NCBI GenBank assembly: GCA_002869225.1
Contig: PKTG01000071.1
Span: 426 to 41,084, forward strand
Direction: 5' to 3'
Source: Candidatus Muiribacterium halophilum
GTDB lineage: Bacteria; Muiribacteriota; Muiribacteriia; Muiribacteriales; Muiribacteriaceae
Length of the DNA stretch: 40,659 bases
Shown here in pieces: positions 19,673-28,551 of this stretch. A model generated the notes under the pieces. It made no database searches. It saw nothing but the letters and a program-made list of their open reading frames with translations, and was not told the origin of the DNA. Every line of letters starts with the position of its first letter. The stretch's first letter is position 1. A program made the position numbers and the translations under genes.

Positions 19673-20285
19673 CTATATCCTTAATAAGTCTAACGTTTTT
19701 AAAATCAGAGAGAATATTGTTATCTGTTAAAGTAAAAGCATGTCCGCCTGTAATGATCTTAAGATCAGGAAAAGATGATTGAATACTTTTGATTAGATTT
19801 TTCATCTTATCAAAATTAAAGAATATCGAGATGCTTAAACCAATAAGATCAGGTCTAATTCTTTTGATTTCCTGAAGCAGATCCTCTTCAGGCGTATTAG
19901 CTCCAGCAAAAAATGAATCCCATCCATAAAGCTCCATTAGGTCTGCTATCATCTTTCCACCAAGTTGATGCAATTCTCCAGGAACACAAGCTCCAAGGTA
20001 TTTACAGGCCTTGTTTTGTCCCGAACCTAAAATCTTTGGATATAAAGAAGATATTAGTTGTTCTGTAATTGAGGTCGCTATATGTTCAACCGTGACAGTT
20101 ATCTTGTTTTTCTGCCAGAGATATCCTATTTCGTACATGGACTTTGTGAATAGTTCTTTATAGATGATCTCGAGTTCGATGTCTTTCTCAATAAGAGATT
20201 GAACAATATCAAAACATGATCTTCTATCACCTTCAACAAGTCTTTTTATATATTTTTGGTAAGTTTTATTATCTATATTTTTCAT
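19647..20285 (-). CDS. Stand-alone cobalamin-binding sensor, CarH/AerR-like
   Basis: About 212 residues from the ATG at 20285 (upstream in-frame ATGs at 20291 and 20312 are possible; none has a clear ribosome-binding site). A helical cap (about 8-85) precedes a Rossmann-type B12 domain (about 97-200). It contains W57-x9-E67-H68, the signature of light-sensing adenosylcobalamin proteins, and E104-L-H106-Q-L-G109, the ExHxxG motif whose His is the lower axial cobalt ligand. Later parts (IRPDLIGLSISIFFNFDKM, ITGGHAFT) fit the fold. There is no MerR helix-turn-helix, unlike CarH. It overlaps a histidine kinase gene by 26 nt, so I infer the signal is passed to that kinase. A plain corrinoid carrier is the alternative. 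Confidence 0.85.
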   Translation of the reverse strand: MKNIDNKTYQKYIKRLVEGDRRSCFDIVQSLIEKDIELEIIYKELFTKSMYEIGYLWQKNKITVTVEHIATSITEQLISSLYPKILGSGQNKACKYLGACVPGELHQLGGKMIADLMELYGWDSFFAGANTPEEDLLQEIKRIRPDLIGLSISIFFNFDKMKNLIKSIQSSFPDLKIITGGHAFTLTDNNILSDFKNVRLIKDIDELKRLSC

Positions 20286-20302
20286 AATCATAACTATTAT
20301 TA

Positions 20303-20331
20303 ATTTTAGCATAAGTATTGTTGATAAACAA
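20303..20331 (-). promoter_or_regulatory. Candidate extended -10 promoter for the B12 sensor operon
   Basis: On the minus strand TTGTTT (20331-20326) and TAAAAT (20308-20303) are separated by exactly 17 nt, with TGC just before the -10, an extended -10 feature. It lies in the 65 nt between waaC and the B12 gene. It would place the transcript start only about 5-11 nt ahead of the ATGs at 20291/20285, giving a nearly leaderless message and arguing against the 20312 start. Confidence 0.35.
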
Positions 20332-20350
20332 GATTGGTAAGTAAAAGGGA

Positions 20351-21325
20351 CTAGTTTGAAAGTAATATATTTGCTTTTTTTACTATTATATTTTCATCAA
20401 AATCATTAAGGTCTGAAAATGAAAAAGAATTGTTATTTTGATTGTTGACCGTATTTCTTTTATTTGAGTTCTTAGCCTTATCCCAGTAAATAGTTATCGA
20501 AGGGGTTTTTACTGCAAATGGTATGTTACTTGGTCCGGTATCAGGTCCTATGACTAGATCACAGGCACTGATTAAGGCTTTTAAGGTGTCAAGATCAATT
20601 TTTGGAAGTAAGATAGTGTCTTCCAGATTTTCTGCTATATTTTGGGATGTCTCTTTCTCGGCTTTATTTCCCCATGTGAGAAATTTTTTACCTGGTAAAA
20701 GTTTGATCATCTTCCTATACATGGAAATCGAGATCACTCTTTCACCAGTTGATGCAGCAGGTATAAAGACTATTTTTTTTCCTTTGGTTGAAAGCAGTTC
20801 AGAAGCTCTTTTTTTAGCTTTTTCAGAAAAAAAGAGATATTTATTGATATTCTCAAGAGGTAGTTCTTTTTTGGAAATACAGAGAGAATCATTTATTAAT
20901 TTAAGGTTTCTTTTGTAAATATTCTCTTTATAAGGAACCGTTATTTTTTTATCATAAAACAGCGAAGCTATAGATTCTCTTATGCTGTCTTTATCAAAAC
21001 CAGCTTTTTTTCCATTTATCATATAGCTAATAATAGCTGTCTTTAAAAGTCCCTGCATGTCGATTATTAGATCAAAATTTTCATTAGAAAGTTCTTTTGT
21101 CTTGATTTTTATCTCTTTTATCCTGGATATTAATCCTTTCTTTTTTCTTAATGATATAGAGTGAATAGTATCTATATCAGGGTTGTTTTTTAAAATATCT
21201 GAAAATATTTCATCAACAAGCCAGTGTATAGATATATTGGGTAAGGCTTCTTTTATAAACTGAAGCACACACATAGAATGTATTATATCACCCATAGAGG
21301 TCAATCTTATTATTAGAATTTTCAT
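20351..21325 (-). CDS. waaC: ADP-heptose:LPS heptosyltransferase I-like (GT9)
   Basis: About 324 residues from the ATG at 21325, which has GCGGGGA 5 nt upstream; an in-frame start 12 nt earlier is less likely. It begins KILIIRLTSMGDIIHSMCVLQFIKEALPNISIHWLVDE, the WaaC type opening (RxSSxGDxxHxLP...). FDLIIDMQGLLKTAIISYMINGKKAGFD also matches WaaC. The C-terminal half has FIPAASTGERVISISMYRKMI, LTWGNKAEKETSQNIAE and CDLVIGPDTGPSNIPFAVKTPSITIYW. It adds the first heptose to Kdo in the LPS inner core. It is divergent from rmlD and lies upstream of the B12 sensor on the same strand. Confidence 0.88.
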   Translation of the reverse strand: MKILIIRLTSMGDIIHSMCVLQFIKEALPNISIHWLVDEIFSDILKNNPDIDTIHSISLRKKKGLISRIKEIKIKTKELSNENFDLIIDMQGLLKTAIISYMINGKKAGFDKDSIRESIASLFYDKKITVPYKENIYKRNLKLINDSLCISKKELPLENINKYLFFSEKAKKRASELLSTKGKKIVFIPAASTGERVISISMYRKMIKLLPGKKFLTWGNKAEKETSQNIAENLEDTILLPKIDLDTLKALISACDLVIGPDTGPSNIPFAVKTPSITIYWDKAKNSNKRNTVNNQNNNSFSFSDLNDFDENIIVKKANILLSN

Positions 21326-21343
21326 TATTCCCCGCAAATCTGT

Positions 21344-21349
21344 TATAAT
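21344..21349 (+). promoter_or_regulatory. Candidate -10 box for the rmlD-galE-wecB-rmlB operon
   Basis: A perfect TATAAT lies in the 58-nt spacer between divergent waaC and rmlD, 35 nt before the rmlD TTG. No strong -35 is visible. Confidence 0.4.
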
Positions 21350-21383
21350 TTCATAAATTATTTTAAATTCGGAGAAATGTCAA

Positions 21384-22244
21384 TTGAAGTCAAATATTGT
21401 TATAACAGGTTCAAAAGGTCTTCTTGGCCAAGACCTATCTGGTTTATTAAGCAAAAAATTCAATGTAATCGGTTTTGATCTACCAGAAAAAGATCTGACA
21501 GATCCAGTTCATATTAAAGGGATTCAAGAATTCTCACCTGAATTTATTATAAACTGCGCTGCAATGACAGATGTAGACGGGTGCGAGACAAATAGAAAAA
21601 AAGCCTTGGAAATTAATGCAAGTGCAGTCTTTGAAATAGCAAAGCTTTGTAAAAAGATAAATTCAAAATTAATTCATATATCTACTGATTATGTATTTGA
21701 TGGTGAATTTGAACTTCCTGAAATAGACTCTGTTCCAGATCCTAAGGGCTTTTATGGGTTTTCTAAATTAATGGGTGAGTTTATGCTTCTTAAAGAGTTG
21801 AAAGAAGATTTTGTTATAATAAGGACAAATGTTCTTTTTGGAAGAGGTAGTAGAGCTAGCTTTACCGATTGGGTATATAAGAGCCTAAAAGAAAACAAAA
21901 AAATAAAAGTGGTTAATGATCAGTACTCCAATCCTTGTTATGTAGAAGAACTTTCAAGGTTTATCAACCATATTATAGATAATGGAATGCCTAAACAGAG
22001 CATACTACATTCTGGTTGTCCTGAATATTTAAATAGATATGATTTTACAAAGTCTTTTTGTGATGTGATGGAGCTTTCCTTTGATCTTGTCCAACCGGTA
22101 AGTTCGAAGGAGATTGGACAGAAAGCGAAACGTCCTCTTAAGGGGGGTCTTTCTATCAAAAAGACTGAGGATATAATTGGTTATAAGTTTGCTTCTTTAA
22201 AAGAAAATTTTTATAAGTTAAAAAAGATCCTGGAGGAAGGATGA
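21384..22244 (+). CDS. rmlD: dTDP-4-dehydrorhamnose reductase
   Basis: A 286-residue extended short-chain dehydrogenase starting at TTG, with GGAGA 8 nt upstream; the nearby ATG at 21377 is in another frame. It has the NAD(P) motif VITGSKGLLGQDL, CAAMTDVDGCE, HISTDYVFDGE and the catalytic YGFSKLMGE (YxxxK). It reduces dTDP-4-dehydro-L-rhamnose to dTDP-L-rhamnose for surface polysaccharide. rmlB lies three genes downstream, but rmlA and rmlC are not in the window. It overlaps galE by 4 nt. Confidence 0.88.
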   Translation: MKSNIVITGSKGLLGQDLSGLLSKKFNVIGFDLPEKDLTDPVHIKGIQEFSPEFIINCAAMTDVDGCETNRKKALEINASAVFEIAKLCKKINSKLIHISTDYVFDGEFELPEIDSVPDPKGFYGFSKLMGEFMLLKELKEDFVIIRTNVLFGRGSRASFTDWVYKSLKENKKIKVVNDQYSNPCYVEELSRFINHIIDNGMPKQSILHSGCPEYLNRYDFTKSFCDVMELSFDLVQPVSSKEIGQKAKRPLKGGLSIKKTEDIIGYKFASLKENFYKLKKILEEG

Positions 22245-23221
22245 TATTAGTTTGTGGTGGTGCCGGATATATCGGTTCTCATTGTGTTGAGATATTAAAA
22301 AAGGAAGGTTATGATGTTGTAGTATTTGATAATCTGGTTTATGGCCATGAAGAGTTCACCGAAGATGTTGAATTCTTTAAAGGTGATCTGGCAGATATTT
22401 CTGATATAAGAAGGTGTTTCTCGAAATATAACATAGATTGTGTTATGCATTTTTCAGCTTATTGTTATGTTGGAGAATCAGTTAAAAGTCCTGAAAAATA
22501 TTACTACAATAACGTAGTTGGTACCCTTAACCTTTTAAAGGTCATGATAGAGAATGATGTACTTGATTTTATCTTTTCTTCAACCTGTGCGACTTATGGA
22601 GAGCCTGAGTTTATGCCGATGGACGAAAAACACAGACAATCTCCAGTGAATCCATATGGGAATTCTAAACTCATGATAGAGATGGTATTAAAAGATTATG
22701 AGCGAGCTTATGGTCTTAGGTCAATAATATTTAGATATTTCAATGCTGCAGGAGCTTCGCTTTCCGGAAGATCAGGAGAATGGCATGAACCTGAGACTCA
22801 TCTTATTCCTCTTATTCTTGATGTAGCTGCGGGTAAAAGGGAAAGTATAACAATATTTGGTGAGGATTATGATACAAAAGATGGCACCTGTGTTAGAGAT
22901 TATGTACACGTACTTGATATAGCAAAAGCACACGTTCTTGGATTTGAACTATTAAAAAAAGAAAAGAGTTCTAATCATTTCAATCTTGGTTCTGAAGAAG
23001 GTTTTTCTGTTCTTGAAATAATAAGGATGTGTGAAAATATAACCGGTAATAAGATCGATATAAAAAAAGGCAATAGAAGAGAGGGAGATCCTCCGGTTCT
23101 CATTGCAGACTCAACCAAAGCAAAAAATGTACTTGGTTGGCAAAAGGAATATTCAGATATTGAGACCGTGCTATCAAGTGCCTGGGATTGGCATAAAAGA
23201 CTTCAGGAGAAATATAAATGA
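22241..23221 (+). CDS. galE: UDP-glucose 4-epimerase
   Basis: A 326-residue extended SDR. It has the NAD-binding ILVCGGAGYIGSHCVEIL, VMHFSAYCYVGESVKSPEKYYYNNVVGTLNLL, the catalytic SSTCATYG with NPYGNSK (YxxxK), FRYFNAAGA and GTCVRDYVHVLDIAKAH, all typical of GalE. It interconverts UDP-glucose and UDP-galactose for glycan synthesis. Substrate range (for example N-acetylated sugars) cannot be told from these motifs. It overlaps both neighbours by 4 nt. Confidence 0.93.
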   Translation: MILVCGGAGYIGSHCVEILKKEGYDVVVFDNLVYGHEEFTEDVEFFKGDLADISDIRRCFSKYNIDCVMHFSAYCYVGESVKSPEKYYYNNVVGTLNLLKVMIENDVLDFIFSSTCATYGEPEFMPMDEKHRQSPVNPYGNSKLMIEMVLKDYERAYGLRSIIFRYFNAAGASLSGRSGEWHEPETHLIPLILDVAAGKRESITIFGEDYDTKDGTCVRDYVHVLDIAKAHVLGFELLKKEKSSNHFNLGSEEGFSVLEIIRMCENITGNKIDIKKGNRREGDPPVLIADSTKAKNVLGWQKEYSDIETVLSSAWDWHKRLQEKYK

Positions 23222-24351
23222 AGATAATGACAGTTTTTGGTACAAGACCGGAAGCTATAAAGATGGCTCCTCTTGTTAAAGAATTCGAAAAACAGGAAGT
23301 TAATAATATTACAGTAGTTACAGCTCAACATAGAGAAATGCTTGATCAGGTACTTAATATTTTTAAAATATCACCAAAGTACGATCTTGATCTTATGAAA
23401 CAAAGACAGGATGTCTTTCAAATAACATCAAATGTTCTTACATCATTAAAAAAAGTCATGGAGGACGAAAATCCTGATATAGTACTTGTTCATGGTGATA
23501 CAACTACAAGTTTTGCAGCATCGCTTGCAGCCTATTATCTTAAGATAAAGGTAGGACATATAGAAGCCGGGCTTAGAACCGGCAATAAGTATTCACCTTT
23601 TCCGGAAGAGATGAACAGAAGACTTACCGGAACAATAGCCGATCTTCATTTTGCTCCAACCGAACTTGCAAGAGAGAATCTGATAAAAGAAAACATATCT
23701 CCAGAGAATATTTTTGTTGTTGGAAATACAGTTATAGATGCACTTTATCAGATAAAAGAAAAGATAATAGCGGAGGATCTTGGAAGACATATTGAAGGAA
23801 GAATAAACGCACAATGTGGTCAGGATATATTTAAAAAGAAGATTGTCCTTATAACCGGACACAGAAGAGAGAATCTGGGTGAAAGATTCAAAAGTCTTTT
23901 TTCAGGAATACGTGATCTAGCCAAAAAATATTCTGATACTCATCATTTTCTTTATCCAGTTCATCTTAATCCTGCTGTTAGAGAAACCGCGTTTGATATA
24001 CTTGAGGGGAGAAATAATATATCTTTGATAGAACCTCTCGATTATGTAGATTTTGTCTGGATGATGTATAGATCTAATATGATAATCACCGATTCAGGAG
24101 GGATACAGGAGGAAGCACCTTCTTTTGGTAAACCCGTACTTGTAATAAGAGATACAACGGAAAGACCCGAAGCTGTAAAAGCCGGAACGGTAAATCTTTG
24201 TGGTGTTGACGGTGATAAACTATTTGATAACTTTGTAAGGATAGCTGATTCAGAAGAAGAGTATGAAAAGATGTCAAAAGCGCATAATCCTTATGGAGAT
24301 GGAGCGACATCGTCAAGAATAGTTGATTTTTTAAAAAATGGAGTTTTGTAA
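23218..24351 (+). CDS. wecB: UDP-N-acetylglucosamine 2-epimerase (non-hydrolysing)
   Basis: A 377-residue protein of normal length. It begins KIMTVFGTRPEAIKMAPLVKEF and has VTAQHREMLDQVL, VHGDTTTSFAASLAAYY, VGHIEAGLRTGNKYSPFPEEMNRRL, TGHRRENLGERF and DSGGIQEEAPSFGKPVLVIRDTTERPE, the standard motifs of WecB/MnaA. It makes UDP-ManNAc for capsule, O-antigen or linkage-unit synthesis. It sits in an operon with galE (4-nt overlap) and rmlB, which starts directly after its stop. Confidence 0.95.
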   Translation: MKIMTVFGTRPEAIKMAPLVKEFEKQEVNNITVVTAQHREMLDQVLNIFKISPKYDLDLMKQRQDVFQITSNVLTSLKKVMEDENPDIVLVHGDTTTSFAASLAAYYLKIKVGHIEAGLRTGNKYSPFPEEMNRRLTGTIADLHFAPTELARENLIKENISPENIFVVGNTVIDALYQIKEKIIAEDLGRHIEGRINAQCGQDIFKKKIVLITGHRRENLGERFKSLFSGIRDLAKKYSDTHHFLYPVHLNPAVRETAFDILEGRNNISLIEPLDYVDFVWMMYRSNMIITDSGGIQEEAPSFGKPVLVIRDTTERPEAVKAGTVNLCGVDGDKLFDNFVRIADSEEEYEKMSKAHNPYGDGATSSRIVDFLKNGVL

Positions 24352-25413
24352 ATGAGACTACTTATAACTGGCGGAGCAGGATTTATAGGAAGCAACTTTA
24401 TTCATCATATAATCAAAGTAAGAGAAGATATAGAGGTAATAAATTTTGATAAACTCACATATGCTGGAAACCTTAATAATCTTGAATCATTAAAGGTCAA
24501 TACAAGGTATACTTTTATTAAAGGCGATATTGCAGAGCCTAAAGATGTTGAGGATGTATTTAATAAATATGAGATAGACGGTGTTATAAATTTTGCGGCA
24601 GAGTCACATGTTGATAGGTCTATTTTAGGTCCGCTTGAGTTTGTAAGGACAAATATAATGGGGACGGCTACTTTACTTGATGTAGCAAGGAAATACTTTG
24701 GTGATGATGCAGAAAAAAGATTTCATCATATCTCAACAGATGAGGTCTTTGGTGCTTTGGGAGACTCAGGTAGCTTTAAAGAAAGTACACCTTATGATCC
24801 TTCAAGTCCATACTCAGCCTCAAAAGCTGGCTCGGATCATCTCGTCAGAGCTTACGGAAGAACTTTTGATATGAATGTTGTGATAACAAATTGTTCAAAT
24901 AATTATGGACCTTATCAGTTTCCTGAAAAACTTATACCACTTGTCATAAAAAGAATAGTTGATGAGAAAGAGATTCCTGTATACGGAAAAGGCGAAAATG
25001 TTAGAGATTGGCTTTATGTAGAGGATCACTGCAAAGCTATAGAGAAAGTGTTTTTTAAGGGAAAAAACGGTCAAACCTATAATGTTGGTGGAAACAGCGA
25101 AAAGAAAAATATAGATATAGTTAATCTTTTATGCGATCTTGTTGATAAAAGACTTTCAAGAGATATAAGTAGTAGAAAACTGATCACTTTTGTAAAAGAC
25201 CGACCAGGACACGATTTCAGATATGCTATAGACAATAGTAAGATAAAAAAAGAGCTTGGCTGGGAACCTGAAGTCAATTTTGACGAAGGAATGAAAAAAA
25301 CTGTTGAATGGTACCTTGAGAATGGTAAGTGGGTTGATGATATAATTTCGGGGGATTACAGAAAATTTTTCTCAAAACAATATAAAGAGAGGTTGAAGAG
25401 TGATAGATCTTAA
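24352..25413 (+). CDS. rmlB: dTDP-glucose 4,6-dehydratase
   Basis: A 353-residue extended SDR. It has LLITGGAGFIGSNFI, NFDKLTYAGNLNNLES, NFAAESHVDRSI, HISTDEVFGAL (catalytic TDE), the catalytic YSASKAGSDHLVRAYGRTF, NCSNNYGPYQFPEKLIPL, NVRDWLYVEDHC and DRPGHDFRYAID. These are diagnostic of RmlB. It forms dTDP-4-keto-6-deoxyglucose, the branch point to rhamnose. The 3' end overlaps the following TPR gene by 14 nt. Confidence 0.95.
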   Translation: MRLLITGGAGFIGSNFIHHIIKVREDIEVINFDKLTYAGNLNNLESLKVNTRYTFIKGDIAEPKDVEDVFNKYEIDGVINFAAESHVDRSILGPLEFVRTNIMGTATLLDVARKYFGDDAEKRFHHISTDEVFGALGDSGSFKESTPYDPSSPYSASKAGSDHLVRAYGRTFDMNVVITNCSNNYGPYQFPEKLIPLVIKRIVDEKEIPVYGKGENVRDWLYVEDHCKAIEKVFFKGKNGQTYNVGGNSEKKNIDIVNLLCDLVDKRLSRDISSRKLITFVKDRPGHDFRYAIDNSKIKKELGWEPEVNFDEGMKKTVEWYLENGKWVDDIISGDYRKFFSKQYKERLKSDRS

Positions 25414-26917
25414 AAAAATACTCATAGTGATAATGTTATTATCTTTTGTGATAGTAGCACCCTGCATTAATTCTAAAAAAAGTGAGTTAAAAGAGACTTT
25501 TGATTTCGGAATAAATATATTTGATTATGATTTTAAGTTATCAGGACTTAATTTTGATGATGTAATGAAGATACTTAAGAATAACAATCATATCGATGTT
25601 CAAACTGAGATAATAATAAATTGGTTATTTTATTCAAAAGATTACGAAAAAGCTTTGTCCGAGCTTGAGGTAGGCGTGGGGACTGCATTTTTAAAAAATG
25701 AACCTATTCAGAATCGTGATTTTATTTTTGCATTTTTAAAGTTTATAAAAGTCTATAATATAGAAGAAAAATTCCTTGAAGATTATGTAGATGTTTTGAG
25801 GGAGTTTTCTCTGCTTGAAAAACTCTATAAGAATGATCCTTGGATATATATTGTCTATTCAGACATAATGTATCTCTTTTCCAAAGAAAAGACAATGGCT
25901 GATTATCAACTTCCGTTTTATGAAAAAGTTGAATATGCTATTTATAATGGTGTCGAGGATTCAAAGACGCATTATGCTGTAGCAAATTTTTTTAGATTAG
26001 CAGGAAAAAAGAACCCATCAGCTCATAAACTTTCTGTTATTGAGTATCAGAAATCAGTCAATCTTGATCCTAAAAACATAGTCTTAAAGACCTCGGTCTT
26101 AAAGAATCTTGTATCAATACTTCAGATATATAATATATCAGGAATAAGCAGTCCTATATGGCTCCGTGAGCTCATATATAAATATACTCTTGATATTAAT
26201 CCATCAGATGCTTTTGCATACAATAACCTGGCTTATCTTTATATTAAAGAACTCGGAAAAGCAAAAGAAGCACTTGAATATGCAAAGAAAGCTTATTCTA
26301 TAAGACCGGAAGAAGCGAATATACTTGATACTCTTGCGCTTTGTTACATGGGTTTATCAGATTATGATGAAGCAAGAAAATACTTTGAAAAAGCATACTC
26401 GTTAGAACCTTCAAATATAGATGTGTTAAGACATATGTCGGATTTTTATCTGGTGATCGATCAGACGGAACTTTCAATTAAATATATGAAAGAATATTTA
26501 AAAAAGAACCCGAATGATCTTGAGATAATGAACAATCTTGCATATCTATTATCTGTAAGAGGTGAGGATCTTGATCTTGCTCAGAAAATAATAGGAAAAG
26601 TACTTGATGCTGACAAGGAAAACACAGGTATATATCTAGATACTTTGGGTTGGATATATTATAAGAAAAAAAGATATAAAGATGCTTTAAAGGTATTTAA
26701 TGATATTAAAGATACCAAGGATTATGAAATACTTATACATAAGGGATTTGTCTGCGCAAAACTGTCAATGTACAAAGAGGCTATGATCTTTTTTAGAAAA
26801 GCTATAAAGGCAAACCCCTCTAGCGATCTGGCATTGAACAATTGGAGTGTTTTAAGGAATCTTACAGAAAATAATAGCAAGATCGATTTCATGAAAAATT
26901 TCAAGTGGGAGGATTAA
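25400..26917 (+). CDS. Membrane-anchored or secreted TPR-repeat protein
   Basis: A 505-residue protein (GTG start; GAGAGG upstream within rmlB). The N-terminus is a hydrophobic export segment (about 5-24, LKKILIVIMLLSFVIVAPC). The cysteine at its end is preceded by Pro, an atypical lipobox, so lipidation is uncertain. The middle has few clear repeats. From about residue 270 there are four to five TPRs (AFAYNNLAYLYIKELGKAKEALEYAKKAYSIRP, NILDTLALCYMGLSDYDEARKYFEKAYSLEP, and others). It may be an envelope scaffold. It follows the nucleotide-sugar genes with a 14-nt overlap and is 1 nt from dapA. Confidence 0.82.
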   Translation: MIDLKKILIVIMLLSFVIVAPCINSKKSELKETFDFGINIFDYDFKLSGLNFDDVMKILKNNNHIDVQTEIIINWLFYSKDYEKALSELEVGVGTAFLKNEPIQNRDFIFAFLKFIKVYNIEEKFLEDYVDVLREFSLLEKLYKNDPWIYIVYSDIMYLFSKEKTMADYQLPFYEKVEYAIYNGVEDSKTHYAVANFFRLAGKKNPSAHKLSVIEYQKSVNLDPKNIVLKTSVLKNLVSILQIYNISGISSPIWLRELIYKYTLDINPSDAFAYNNLAYLYIKELGKAKEALEYAKKAYSIRPEEANILDTLALCYMGLSDYDEARKYFEKAYSLEPSNIDVLRHMSDFYLVIDQTELSIKYMKEYLKKNPNDLEIMNNLAYLLSVRGEDLDLAQKIIGKVLDADKENTGIYLDTLGWIYYKKKRYKDALKVFNDIKDTKDYEILIHKGFVCAKLSMYKEAMIFFRKAIKANPSSDLALNNWSVLRNLTENNSKIDFMKNFKWED

Positions 26918-26918
26918 T

Positions 26919-27788
26919 TTGTTTAAAGGATGTTTTACAGCCATAGTTACACCATTTAATAATGATTCAGTGGATTTTATCGCTTTAGAAAAAATATTAG
27001 ATAAACAGATACAAGGCGATATCTCAGGAATAGTCGTATGTGGCACTACAGGTGAAGCTGCGACAATGAACGAAGAGGAAAGACTTGAAGTAATAAGATT
27101 TGTAAGAGAAAAAGTTAAAGATAGACCGGTTATTGCGGGTACAGGATCAAATAATACAAATGAAGTATTAAGATTTTCAAAAAAAGTGGAAGCATTAGGT
27201 GTAGATGCATTACTTATAGTTACGCCTTATTATAATAAACCAAATCAGAAAGGTTTATTTGAACATTATTCCTATCTTGAGAAAAATCTTGATACTCCAA
27301 TAATACTTTATAATGTTCCCTCAAGAACTGGAACATCATTATCACTAGAGACCATAACCAGATTATCCTCTTTAGAGAATATAAAAGGTATAAAACAGGC
27401 AGAGGTCGATTTTTCAAAAAACATTGAGTTATGTCTTTTAAGCTGTGAAGACTTCTGTGTTCTTTCAGGAGATGATATAACCGCGATGGCTCTCACTGAG
27501 TGTGGAGGTGATGGTGTGGTATCGGTGGTATCAAATATTATTCCACAGCAGCTTACCAATATGATAAAATATTCATTGGAAGGAAATTCCGAAAAAGCAA
27601 AAGAAATACTTCACACGTATCAGAGACTTATTGATATGATGTTTATAGAAGTAAATCCTCAGCCTGTTAAGACTCTTTCTGCAGTTCTTAATGGATATGA
27701 GGCTGTTTTTAGGTTGCCACTTACTAATATGGAGGAAAAAAACAAAGAGAAGTTGTTTGGACATGCTTCATCTCTTGGACTTATATAA
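26919..27788 (+). CDS. dapA: 4-hydroxy-tetrahydrodipicolinate synthase
   Basis: A 289-residue TIM-barrel aldolase starting at TTG, with a strong GGGAGGA 5 nt upstream (26907-26913). It has GCFTAIVTPF, GTTGEAATMNEEE, TPYYNKPNQKGLFEHY, YNVPSRTG and the Schiff-base lysine in IKGIKQAEVD (Lys159). It condenses pyruvate and aspartate semialdehyde toward diaminopimelate and lysine for peptidoglycan. The residues after the lysine (QAEVD) differ from the frequent EASGD but stay within family variation. The next gene, cdaA, begins directly after the stop. Confidence 0.92.
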   Translation: MFKGCFTAIVTPFNNDSVDFIALEKILDKQIQGDISGIVVCGTTGEAATMNEEERLEVIRFVREKVKDRPVIAGTGSNNTNEVLRFSKKVEALGVDALLIVTPYYNKPNQKGLFEHYSYLEKNLDTPIILYNVPSRTGTSLSLETITRLSSLENIKGIKQAEVDFSKNIELCLLSCEDFCVLSGDDITAMALTECGGDGVVSVVSNIIPQQLTNMIKYSLEGNSEKAKEILHTYQRLIDMMFIEVNPQPVKTLSAVLNGYEAVFRLPLTNMEEKNKEKLFGHASSLGLI

Positions 27789-28550
27789 ATGATAAGATTA
27801 CTTACCGATCTTCAATGGAACGATTTTCTTGATATTCTTTTAGTTGGTGCTGCTGTATATTATTTTTTATTATTCATAAAAGACACAAGAGCTTTCCAGA
27901 TATTTTTGGGTATGCTTGTCATCGTTATTCCATCAATAATGGCAAATATTTTAGAGCTAAATACCCTGCAATGGATAGTGTCTAATATAATCCCCATTGG
28001 AATACTAGCTTTTGTTGTCATCTTTCAGCCTGAACTGAGAAAAGTATTTGAAAGGATAGGTAGAAGAACAGCTTTTGGGAAAAAACTTCTTAATATTGAA
28101 GAGATATCAAAACTTATAGATCAGATAGTCATTTCTTCAAGATTACTTGCCAAACAGGGGCTTGGCGCCTTGATAGTTCTTCAAAGAGACACAGGACTTA
28201 AAGAGTTCATAGATTCAGGTATAAAGGTACAGGCTACCTATTCAAAAGAACTTGCTCTTACTATTTTTCAGAAAAGCTCAGCTCTTCATGATGGAGCGAT
28301 TATTCTAAATGGAAATATTGTTGAGGCTGCCAGTTGTTTTCTTCCGCTTACAGAAAATCATTTTATAGATAAAAAGTATGGTACAAGACATAGAGCAGCT
28401 ATAGGAATAACCGAACAATCGGATGCTATTGTTATAGTCGTATCAGAGGAAAGAAAAGTAATCTCTGTTGTAAAAGAAGGTGAGATAAACGAGGTAAGCG
28501 AAAAAATATTGAAAAAGATATTAAAAGAAGATCTTATGGGAGAAAAATAG
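27789..28550 (+). CDS. cdaA: Diadenylate cyclase CdaA (c-di-AMP synthase)
   Basis: A 253-residue protein with three N-terminal helices (about 10-80; LVGAAVYYFLLFIKD, IFLGMLVIVIPSIMANIL and IIPIGILAFVVIFQPEL). A DAC/DisA_N domain follows (about 95-240) with the catalytic DGA (168-170) and RHR (200-202). It makes cyclic di-AMP from two ATP at the membrane, a messenger of potassium and cell-wall homeostasis. The ybbR/cdaR regulator gene follows after 1 nt, the arrangement known from Firmicutes, though glmM is not adjacent here. The phosphohexomutase at 2451 is not the same locus. Confidence 0.95.
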   Translation: MIRLLTDLQWNDFLDILLVGAAVYYFLLFIKDTRAFQIFLGMLVIVIPSIMANILELNTLQWIVSNIIPIGILAFVVIFQPELRKVFERIGRRTAFGKKLLNIEEISKLIDQIVISSRLLAKQGLGALIVLQRDTGLKEFIDSGIKVQATYSKELALTIFQKSSALHDGAIILNGNIVEAASCFLPLTENHFIDKKYGTRHRAAIGITEQSDAIVIVVSEERKVISVVKEGEINEVSEKILKKILKEDLMGEK

Positions 28551-28551
28551 A

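Noticed and set aside
19647-20285. Corrinoid methyltransferase carrier (MtaC/MetH-type)
   Set aside because: Carriers usually have DxHxxG in a GDVHDIGKN context and sit beside methyltransferases. Here ExHxxG, W-x9-EH and a kinase neighbour fit a sensor better, though biochemical proof is lacking.
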